This document shows positions 22,828-28,921 of a DNA stretch of 28,921 bases, piece by piece. Both the position numbers and the translations under genes were made by a program. The DNA is from Casp-actino8 sp037147055 (GTDB lineage Bacteria; Actinomycetota; Acidimicrobiia; Acidimicrobiales; Ilumatobacteraceae). How positions within the stretch are numbered: the first letter of the stretch is position 1; the number at the start of each line of letters is the position of its first letter. The notes beneath the pieces are model-generated. The model was not told the origin of the DNA and did no database searches. It saw nothing but the letters and a program-made list of their open reading frames with translations. The stretch spans positions 1 through 28,921 of the forward strand of contig JBAWVW010000019.1 of the NCBI GenBank assembly GCA_037147055.1. The letters run 5' to 3'.

Positions 22828-25110
22828 TCAAACTGACAAAGTGAAAAGAATCGCTCGTTCAACTTCCTGACGATGAAATTGATCAGTGAGTTTCGTACCG
22901 GACGCAGTCCGCACATAAAAAGCATCTACTACTTCGTCACCAATGGTCTGCACGGTGGCATGTCGAATATCTAGACCGACGTCGGCCATGGCTTTAGTGA
23001 CACGATGCAAAATACCGTGCTGGTCGGGAGCACGTACTTCAATGACAGTTGCATTAGAGGAAGCTTCATCAAAAAAGGTAACCCGCGCTGGAGCCAACTC
23101 TCCTGCAGAACGACGTTTACGCCGATACGTTTTGGCACGTTCAGCAAGACGCGACTCAAGAGCCAATTCGCCATTCAAGGCTCGCGTGAGATTTGTGATC
23201 ACTGGTGCCCACTCAATCGGGCCGTGCGCCGGCACAACAACTCGAAATTGCGAGGCAGCCATACCTTGTTCATCAGAATGTGCCTGTGCGCCCAAAACAC
23301 TGAGACCATGAAGTGCCAAAACTCCGGCCACACGACTAAATGTTCCAGGACGGTCCGGACTGACAACCGTCACCGAATCGTCAGAGACACCGAAGGTCAC
23401 AACACCACCAGCCATCATTTCAAGAACTTCTGCGTCAGGGAATAAGCGCCATTGCGCATCTTCAACACCAGCGCCACCAAGTACCAGATGCACGCGTCGC
23501 ACTAGATCACTGACAAGTTCAGCTTTCCAAGATCCCCATGCTGAAGTTCCTGTCGCCAGACTGTCAGCTTCGGTCAAACCATGAAGCAAATCAAGCACTA
23601 ATGAAGTTTTCACCTCCTCAGCGACCATCATGATCGTGGCACTGTCAGCAAGATCGCGACGTGTTGCGACATCGGGTAACAACAAGTGATTTTTTACCAA
23701 TGAGCACAAAATCTGCGTGTCATCACTGTTCAGTCCAAGACGCGGTCCCATTCGCTCGACCATCACGACACCAACTTCAGTGTGATCCCCCGGGTATCCC
23801 TTGCCGATGTCGTGGAAGAGAGCGCCAAGTACTAACAAGTCGGGCCGCGCCACACGATCAGCCCAACTAGCAGCATTGGCAGTGGCCTCCCACAAATGAC
23901 GATCTACGGTGAAGCGGTGATACGCGTTGCGTTGTGGCTTACTACGATTCGGCGCCCACTCGGGAAGCACTTTGACCCACAGCCCACGTTGATCAAGGGC
24001 CTCCAAAACTGGAATTGCATCGTGACCAGTTAGTAACAGTCCAACGAAGTCATCAATCGCCCCAACGGGCCAGGGGGACGGCATTGGAGCACAGAATTCT
24101 GCGAGGCGATCCAAGGTGGGTCGATCAATACGCGTTTTATGTCGCGCTGCCGCAGCGGCAACACGCAAAAGAAGTGTTGGGTCGCTTGAGGGGTCCACCG
24201 TTTCATCGAGATGAATCTCTCCATCATGCAAAATCACGCCAGGTGCAAGATGTTGGTCGGGTACCGACTTTGTCTTGGCAGAAGATACGCGGGCCCACAC
24301 TTCATCGCCCACCCATGCGACGGCTCGAGCAGCATTGGATAATGCCGCTACCAGATCATCCGCATTGCGATATCCACATAATGGCGCAAGCGCGTCTTGG
24401 TCCTCTAAATGCATCACTTCTACCGCGCGACCTATCTGACGATGCAGCGCCACGCGTACAGCCATCACGACATCACGACCCGCATCAAGCGTGTCACGAT
24501 CCGAAGGTGTGATTGAGACGCCGGCAGCTTCGGCCCAAGACAGGGCGTGGATGTCACGCAACCCTCCGTAGCCCTCTTTAAGATTTGGCTCCAACAAGAA
24601 GGCAACCTCGCCATGTTCAAGTTGCCGTTCGCGCACGCGCCGCATTAACTCTGGAAGGCGCACCGATGAACTCGCTGTCCATGCCTTGATACCCTCAGCA
24701 CTGAGTTCATCAGCAAGGGTTGAGTCACCGGCTAGACAACGAACACTTAGCAATGCAGTCGCCGCATCAAGTTCAGACTTGGCCAGTTCAACTGCTTGCT
24801 TGACCGTGCACACAGAATGTCCCAGTTTGATTCCTGAATCCCAGATGGGATACCAAATCTTTGCCGCCAACTCATCAATGTTTTTTGCACCGTCGTGGAT
24901 CAACATCACATCAAGATCACTAAACGGGGCCAGCTCGCCCCGGCCGTAACCACCAACAGCGACTAAGGTCACTCGCTTGGACATCGTCACCGCTTCATTG
25001 GCCGACTGCCAAACCGATCGCAACCACTCATCGGTAGCTTGACAGAGCGCTCGGGTCAGTCGAATTCCGCGCAGATTCGGGTCGGCGAGTACTTGCTGAC
25101 GGCGCTGCAT
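22828..25110 (-). CDS. glnD: PII uridylyltransferase / uridylyl-removing enzyme
   Basis: A 760-residue four-domain protein. The nucleotidyltransferase motif is GGYGRGELAPFSDLDVMLIHD (G53 to D73, with the catalytic SDLD at 64-67), followed by LLEPNLKEGYGGLRD (about 172-186). The HD domain carries LFHDIGKGYPGDHTEVG (H433, D434). Two C-terminal ACT domains read VVSPDRPGTFSRVAGVLALHGL and VRAPDQHGILHRVTKAMADVGLDIRHA. The enzyme senses glutamine through the ACT domains and modifies or demodifies the PII signal protein (in actinobacteria, adenylylation of GlnK has been shown). It is somewhat shorter than the E. coli enzyme. No glnB/glnK or amtB is adjacent in this window, unlike the amtB-glnK-glnD order seen in many actinobacteria. 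It follows the esterase gene by 28 nt. Confidence 0.95.
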   Translation of the reverse strand: MQRRQQVLADPNLRGIRLTRALCQATDEWLRSVWQSANEAVTMSKRVTLVAVGGYGRGELAPFSDLDVMLIHDGAKNIDELAAKIWYPIWDSGIKLGHSVCTVKQAVELAKSELDAATALLSVRCLAGDSTLADELSAEGIKAWTASSSVRLPELMRRVRERQLEHGEVAFLLEPNLKEGYGGLRDIHALSWAEAAGVSITPSDRDTLDAGRDVVMAVRVALHRQIGRAVEVMHLEDQDALAPLCGYRNADDLVAALSNAARAVAWVGDEVWARVSSAKTKSVPDQHLAPGVILHDGEIHLDETVDPSSDPTLLLRVAAAAARHKTRIDRPTLDRLAEFCAPMPSPWPVGAIDDFVGLLLTGHDAIPVLEALDQRGLWVKVLPEWAPNRSKPQRNAYHRFTVDRHLWEATANAASWADRVARPDLLVLGALFHDIGKGYPGDHTEVGVVMVERMGPRLGLNSDDTQILCSLVKNHLLLPDVATRRDLADSATIMMVAEEVKTSLVLDLLHGLTEADSLATGTSAWGSWKAELVSDLVRRVHLVLGGAGVEDAQWRLFPDAEVLEMMAGGVVTFGVSDDSVTVVSPDRPGTFSRVAGVLALHGLSVLGAQAHSDEQGMAASQFRVVVPAHGPIEWAPVITNLTRALNGELALESRLAERAKTYRRKRRSAGELAPARVTFFDEASSNATVIEVRAPDQHGILHRVTKAMADVGLDIRHATVQTIGDEVVDAFYVRTASGTKLTDQFHRQEVERAILFTLSV

Positions 25111-25138
25111 CTCTACAGTCTGTCTGACGCAGAGGCAA

Positions 25139-26128
25139 TTAGCCCATCTGTCCAGTAATTGCCAGATCCAAAAAGCTATGTAGTGCTTTCATATTGAGTC
25201 CCATGTCGGGGAAATGCTGGCGGGCATCCATGGGTCCTGAGTCCACAACATCAACTGTCACTTTGCCTGCCATGCCTTTGTCAATGGCGATGTTGGAGAT
25301 GATAAAAACCTGTTCCACCCCGACAATCGGATCGTCAGCGCCATGACCCAAATACATTGGCGGGTCACTCGGGTCAATGAGATCATTCACAGAGGCCATC
25401 GATAAACGTTCGCTTGAACAGTTCATCGTCGTGGTTTTCTTTGATGGGCACTTGAGAAAAAGATTGAGCACATTGGGAATCGCTTCCCAGCCGTCATTGA
25501 CCCAAGCATTGAGATCCATAGGGGCACCAAGGGCGACGACTCCGCTCGGACGACTGGATTGCGCCACCAACTCTGGGGGTAGGTCAGGCGAAACAAAGGC
25601 TTCTCGCGCATTACCCATTGCCTGCATCATGACCAAATGCCCACCTGCCGAGTGACCGCTGAGGATCAATTGCTTGGGATCAATACCCAAGTTCGCGGCT
25701 TGTGATCTCACGAAACGAATTGCTCGGTCAATGTCACGAATCGGCTCAGGGAAATGAACCATCGGCGTCAAACGGTAATCCACTGAAATAACTACCCAAC
25801 CGCGTAGCAGTTGTGTCTTCATTGACGCCGAAACATCGGCCCGCTGACCACCGTTCCAACCTCCACCGTGGACATGAACAATCACTGGACGCGTGTCATT
25901 TTTGTTCCAACCGTAAGGCGTATAGACGTCAAGGATCTGCTGCTTGTCTGTTCCATACGGCAAGGAAAATGATGGCTGAGACATCGGAATCTGCGACAGT
26001 TGCAGTCGTTCAAATGATTTTGGATTGCTGATCTGGCACGACGCAATGATGATCAGACATAAGGCCGTAGACACAGCCGTGACTACTTTTCTCCACGGCT
26101 GCTGATCAAATCGCACACTGACACTCAA
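25139..26128 (-). CDS. alpha/beta-hydrolase (HSL/BD-FAE type) lipoprotein esterase
   Basis: A 329-residue secreted enzyme. An N-terminal signal ends in a lipobox (IIASC, Cys31). The fold carries the oxyanion motif HVHGGGW (HGGGW at 87-91) and the nucleophile elbow GHSAGG (158-163, Ser160). The acid is probably the Asp in GHGADDPIV and the His in DARQHFPDM. The HGGG motif and the GxSxGG elbow place it with hormone-sensitive-lipase-like carboxylesterases. The substrate is unknown. The insert KCPSKKTTTMNCSSE carries two Cys that may form a disulfide. The start is TTG 26128, preceded by AGGA; GTG 26116 is an alternative. It lies upstream of glnD on the same strand, separated by 28 nt. Confidence 0.9.
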   Translation of the reverse strand: MSVSVRFDQQPWRKVVTAVSTALCLIIIASCQISNPKSFERLQLSQIPMSQPSFSLPYGTDKQQILDVYTPYGWNKNDTRPVIVHVHGGGWNGGQRADVSASMKTQLLRGWVVISVDYRLTPMVHFPEPIRDIDRAIRFVRSQAANLGIDPKQLILSGHSAGGHLVMMQAMGNAREAFVSPDLPPELVAQSSRPSGVVALGAPMDLNAWVNDGWEAIPNVLNLFLKCPSKKTTTMNCSSERLSMASVNDLIDPSDPPMYLGHGADDPIVGVEQVFIISNIAIDKGMAGKVTVDVVDSGPMDARQHFPDMGLNMKALHSFLDLAITGQMG

Positions 26129-26150
26129 CCTGATCCTGGGTCAAATGTCT

Positions 26151-26176
26151 TGTCACCCCATGACACATGGGGCACA
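26151..26176. repeat. perfect hairpin in the gap upstream of the esterase gene
   Basis: CCCCATG (26156-26162), ACA, CATGGGG (26166-26172) form a perfect 7-bp inverted repeat, extended by TGT/ACA outside a small internal loop. No T-run follows on either strand, so it is not a classic intrinsic terminator. It lies between the stop of the 26192 gene and the esterase start and may be a weak terminator or an operator. Confidence 0.4.
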
Positions 26177-26191
26177 GGTTTGAGTCGCCAG

Positions 26192-26632
26192 TCACACAGT
26201 TTTGTGGTACGTGATCACGCTGGCGGCCTTGAAAGCCCCCCACTCAAGGCCAGGCTCAATCAGTCGCTCATCAATATCGCCCCAAGTCGCTGGGCACAGA
26301 GCAAACACGTCAAGTGGAAATGAGCGCACGTTGAATTCATCCCGCTGAACTGATGGCACACCGATCGCCAACAGGGCGTCAGTTATTGCTTGCGTGGCTG
26401 ATCGAAAAATAGTCAATGGATTGACTCGCTGCGCAAGAACATCTGTTTTCAGTAACTCACTCAAAGCCACTGTCACTTCATGTCGTACAGAGGTCGTCAC
26501 TTCATCACACATCTCTGATGTCAATGGCTGCGCTGACCCTCGAGTGATGACCGTGCCTTGCAATAGACGCAGCGTCCAAGCATCCACGACTTCTTGAGTG
26601 ACCTGCAACAACTGCGCTGAGTAATCGTCCAC
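26192..26632 (-). CDS. hypothetical protein
   Basis: A 146-residue protein with GTG start 26632 preceded by AAGGGG. The N-terminal 100 residues are mainly helical and polar (YSAQLLQVTQEVVDAWTLRLLQG, then VRHEVTVALSELLK, then NPLTIFRSATQAITDALLAIG). The C-terminus is mixed and contains FPLDVFALCPATWGDIDERLIEPGLEWGAFKAA, whose spacing of acidic and aromatic residues looks conserved rather than random. No signal peptide or membrane segment is present. I do not recognise the family. It is divergent from the 26712 gene with a 79-bp gap. Confidence 0.7.
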   Translation of the reverse strand: MDDYSAQLLQVTQEVVDAWTLRLLQGTVITRGSAQPLTSEMCDEVTTSVRHEVTVALSELLKTDVLAQRVNPLTIFRSATQAITDALLAIGVPSVQRDEFNVRSFPLDVFALCPATWGDIDERLIEPGLEWGAFKAASVITYHKTV

Positions 26633-26698
26633 CCCCTTATGTAAGCGGGGTTTTCAGCACTTCCCACCAAGCGGATACAGGATGTCACACCGTGGGTC

Positions 26699-26704
26699 TA
26701 TGGT
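26699..26704 (+). promoter_or_regulatory. putative -10 box (TATGGT) overlapping an SD-like run
   Basis: TATGGT is followed by GGGGAGT (7 nt) and the ATG at 26712. The same bases can serve as a Shine-Dalgarno for a longer transcript, so either a leaderless or a leadered start is possible. Confidence 0.35.
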
Positions 26705-26711
26705 GGGGAGT

Positions 26712-27401
26712 ATGGGATTCTTTGCGGAACGGAAGAAGAAAGCGCAACTCAAGGTTGCTCAGGCTGCAGCAACTAAGTCAGCTGCTGCTCTGGCCGAATG
26801 GCAGAAGAATTCGGCTGCCCTAGAAGTGATGCTGAAGGTCGTTAGCGACTGTCGTCAGGGAAAAATCCACGAGCAGTTTGTGGATACCAATGACTACGGT
26901 TTCATGCTGAAAAGTGGAGAGTTCCCCATTGCCTATCTGCAGGGCGTTGCATATCTAGAAAATGTCAAAGCCCCCACCCAATACAGCGGTGGCTATGGAG
27001 GTGTCTCATTTCCGATTTTTGGACGAGTGCGCCTAAATACTGGACGCACGGGTGGAACAATCACTCAAGGTGCAGAATCAATCAACCGCACTGATGATGG
27101 CCACGCTTTGGTCACTAATACGCGCATCATGTTTGCTGGAAGTAAACGCGCCCATGAATGGCGTTTCGACAAAATGATGGGGTGCTCACATCTACCAGGA
27201 GGCATCACAATTTTTGCGATGACGACGAGCGGTAAGCCGGCTGGTCTCGGCTATGGCGAAGGGCCTGCCTCAGAAGTGCAGTTCCGCATTGAACTTGCTT
27301 CGGCTATGGCCCTTGGGACACTTGAACGCTATGAACAAGAACTGTTGGCCGAACAAGTCCAACACGCCAGCGAATTACCGATTGCACCACCGCCTCCCTG
27401 A
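26712..27401 (+). CDS. hypothetical protein with PH-like domain
   Basis: From ATG 26712 (GGGGAG just upstream) the protein has 229 residues. The first about 45 form a Lys/Ala-rich helix (FFAERKKKAQLKVAQAAATK). A beta-rich domain follows with DDGHALVTNTRIMFAGSKRAHEWRFDKMMGCSH, similar in pattern to bacterial PH-like domains that read 'G.l.vT..R..F.G....~.~~~~ki~~~'. A C-terminal amphipathic helix (RIELASAMALGTLERYEQELLAEQ) and a Pro-rich end close the protein. No signal peptide is present, and no enzymatic motif is visible. Function is unknown; membrane- or protein-binding is inference. It is followed 50 nt later by the substrate-binding lipoprotein gene, which has its own -10-like box. Confidence 0.78.
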   Translation: MGFFAERKKKAQLKVAQAAATKSAAALAEWQKNSAALEVMLKVVSDCRQGKIHEQFVDTNDYGFMLKSGEFPIAYLQGVAYLENVKAPTQYSGGYGGVSFPIFGRVRLNTGRTGGTITQGAESINRTDDGHALVTNTRIMFAGSKRAHEWRFDKMMGCSHLPGGITIFAMTTSGKPAGLGYGEGPASEVQFRIELASAMALGTLERYEQELLAEQVQHASELPIAPPPP

Positions 27402-27438
27402 ACATCCAAACGATCTCTGTCAACCCCCGGCTGAGTCG

Positions 27439-27444
27439 TAGAGT
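27439..27444 (+). promoter_or_regulatory. putative -10 box (TAGAGT) of the binding-protein gene
   Basis: TAGAGT is followed by 7 nt (ttcgagt) and the ATG at 27452, predicting a leaderless mRNA. Confidence 0.45.
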
Positions 27445-27451
27445 TTCGAGT

Positions 27452-28711
27452 ATGGCTTTATCGGCACCCCGTTCTCTGACCATTTTGACAATGAGTGGGA
27501 TCATTCTCTTGGTCGCTGCGTGCAGTGGAACATCATCCGACCCCGCCCCAGACAGTGTCCCCGGTATCGCGACCTCGGTCGCTCCCCAAACCACGGATGG
27601 AATTCTTCGCATTGGCTTACTCGTACCGCAGTCTGGGCCCGCAGCAGCGATCGGTGAACCACTGATTGCCGTTGCTCAATCAGCGATTGATCTTGTTAAT
27701 GCCAACGGAGGTGTCATGGGCCATGATGTGGAGTTAATCGTCCGTGATGAAGGTGCCGATGCTGCGTCAGCTCTGACCTCTATTGATGACTTTCTTGTGG
27801 ATAACCGTATCGATGTCTTGATCGGACCATTTTCCTCCCCAACAACGCTTTCCGTCCTGCCGCGACTGATGGAGAACCACATCGGCACCTGTTCACCTGC
27901 CGCTACCGCTATTTCCTTGGCATCATTTCCCGATGAAGGTTTATTTATCCGCACGACTCCCTCTGATGGCCTTGTCAGTCAGGCCATGGCGCAGTTGGTC
28001 GCACAGACCGGAATCAATGAGACAAGTATTGCCTATCCCGATGATTCATACGGTCGTGACTTTGTTGTTGAACTGCGTCGAGCACTAGTTGTCCAAGGTA
28101 TTTCCGTGACTCTTGAGTCGTCATTTGACCCGGCATCCAGTGACTACTCATCTTTAGCTCAACAGGTCTCTACCCAAGCCAAGGGAGTCATCACACTCAT
28201 TGGCGACAGCGAAAGTGGAGCGCGCTTTCTCAACAGTTTGGTGACGGCTAATTCGACACATCAGATCATCGTCAATGATCCTCTCTCTGCTGCCGATCTC
28301 TCGACAAACGAGAACCTCAATTCATCAATTCGTCGCAAGATCATTGGTGTGGCAGCCAATGCTTTTGCGGGTTCAGGAAAATTAGATGCGGACCATATCG
28401 CGTTTTCTGCGGCAGTTGTTGACTGCGTCAATCTCTTGACTTTGGGTTCAATCGCTGCTGGGAGCGACAACGCCATCGGGATCATGTCACAAGTCATCGT
28501 CACGAGTCGTGGTGGGTCAGCATGTGGAGATTTTTCTACGTGTCTCGCTCTCTTAAAGGCCAAGCTCAATATTGATTACAACGGATCAACTGGGCAACTT
28601 GATCTGGATCCAAATGGCGATCCTTCACGAGCTTCATTTCTTACATTTGGTTTTGGCAACAATGGACTGAGCACCTACGAGGGTCCGCTCGACGTCATGA
28701 GCGCTCCGTAA
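27452..28711 (+). CDS. ABC transporter substrate-binding lipoprotein (branched-chain amino acid type)
   Basis: A 419-residue lipoprotein with a signal peptide ending in LLVAAC (Cys24) and a Ser/Asp/Pro linker. The type I periplasmic-binding fold begins LRIGLLVPQSGPAAAIGEPLIAVAQSAIDLVNANGGVMGHDVELIVRDEGAD and continues with DVLIGPFSSPTTLSVLP, TSIAYPDDSYGRDFVVELRRAL and TLESSFDPASSDYSSLAQQV. This is the Leu/Ile/Val-binding (Peripla_BP_6) family. No permease or ATPase genes are adjacent, so the ligand and partners are unknown; it may be an orphan receptor or work with a distant transporter. The late motif NGSTGQLDLDPNGDPSRASFLTFGF (first part NGSTGQLDLDPNGDP) is typical of the family's C-terminal lobe. 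It is convergent with hemQ, 12 nt apart. Confidence 0.92.
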   Translation: MALSAPRSLTILTMSGIILLVAACSGTSSDPAPDSVPGIATSVAPQTTDGILRIGLLVPQSGPAAAIGEPLIAVAQSAIDLVNANGGVMGHDVELIVRDEGADAASALTSIDDFLVDNRIDVLIGPFSSPTTLSVLPRLMENHIGTCSPAATAISLASFPDEGLFIRTTPSDGLVSQAMAQLVAQTGINETSIAYPDDSYGRDFVVELRRALVVQGISVTLESSFDPASSDYSSLAQQVSTQAKGVITLIGDSESGARFLNSLVTANSTHQIIVNDPLSAADLSTNENLNSSIRRKIIGVAANAFAGSGKLDADHIAFSAAVVDCVNLLTLGSIAAGSDNAIGIMSQVIVTSRGGSACGDFSTCLALLKAKLNIDYNGSTGQLDLDPNGDPSRASFLTFGFGNNGLSTYEGPLDVMSAP

Positions 28712-28723
28712 CGAAGTGAGGAT

Positions 28724-28921
28724 CTATAAAAGGCAGGCTAATTCGCCGACCTCGGTCACGGTCCCGACGTAGAAAGTACCGAATTCGGCATAAACAGCCG
28801 ATGCCTCATCAAAGCGCATTGTGTAGACAACTTCTTTGAGATCATCAGGACGATTGGCAAATAAAGTCACGCCCCATTCAAAATCATCCACGCCCGCCGA
28901 ACCCGTAATCAATTGGACAAT
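28724..28921 (-). CDS. hemQ: coproheme decarboxylase (chlorite-dismutase family), 3' part only
   Basis: The minus-strand frame enters at the right edge and ends at 28724, giving 66 visible residues. They match the C-terminus of HemQ/ChdC: LITGSAGVDDFEWGVTLF, then RPDDLKEVVYTMRFDEAS, then YAEFGTFYVG. HemQ converts coproheme III to heme b in the coproporphyrin-dependent pathway used by actinobacteria and Firmicutes. The catalytic region lies outside the window. The visible part is intact, without stops. Confidence 0.9.
   Translation of the reverse strand: MVQLITGSAGVDDFEWGVTLFANRPDDLKEVVYTMRFDEASAVYAEFGTFYVGTVTEVGELACLL

Noticed and set aside
24015..24512. 165-codon plus-strand open frame within glnD
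   Set aside because: It is antisense to conserved glnD motifs, with His/Arg/Pro-rich non-protein-like composition.

Overview
The window looks like chromosomal DNA of a moderate-GC actinobacterium, most likely a lineage near the Acidimicrobiia/Ilumatobacter group. The grounds are a UPF0182 membrane protein, a DivIVA-type protein, a PDZ-Lon (YlbL-like) protease, a PAC2 protein, an SCO6745-type protein, an actinobacterial DUF4188 protein, a HemQ end and a GlnD of actinobacterial type, at roughly 50% G+C. This placement is inference from gene content. Genes are densely packed, and about a dozen have a TANNNT box 6-8 nt before the start codon with no Shine-Dalgarno, which points to widespread leaderless transcription.

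Layout. 1-6.2 kb (minus strand) holds envelope-type genes: UPF0182 (cut by the left edge), a long DivIVA-domain protein with an unexpected Cys/His-rich C-terminus, and a membrane-anchored PDZ-Lon protease. On the plus strand a small putative membrane protein overlaps a HEAT-repeat gene. 6.8-9.2 kb holds a GDT1/TMEM165-type cation transporter, an ArsI/CadI-like glyoxalase-fold protein, a maleylpyruvate isomerase/DinB-like protein and an HD-domain protein with a PhnZ/MIOX-like ligand order. 9.2-12.4 kb is a molybdate-type operon modABC plus a PadR-like regulator; all four genes overlap by ATGA, and a perfect palindrome covers the -35 region. 12.4-15.3 kb holds a pirin and a type I Baeyer-Villiger monooxygenase. 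15.4-18 kb holds a CSLREA/beta-helix surface protein with an LPNTG sorting signal and a peptidoglycan-binding lipoprotein.

18-21.1 kb holds DUF4188 and GNAT genes (overlapping), a divergent SCO6745-type gene, and then the most notable locus: a redoxin gene interrupted by one in-frame UGA exactly at the active-site position (SSY-UGA-GCR), followed 13 nt later by a perfect 7-bp hairpin with a CGGGU loop. I read this as a selenocysteine-encoding gene with a bacterial SECIS, spanning 19992-21074. 21.1-28.9 kb holds a PAC2 protein with an acidic tail, a Nudix hydrolase, glnD, a lipoprotein esterase, two uncharacterised genes, a branched-chain-amino-acid-type binding lipoprotein, and the 3' end of hemQ at the right edge.

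No rRNA, tRNA, CRISPR array, insertion sequence or prophage was recognised. No stretch longer than about 300 bases lacks a gene. The longest gap is 13349-13511, where I see only the pirin promoter and a short palindrome.
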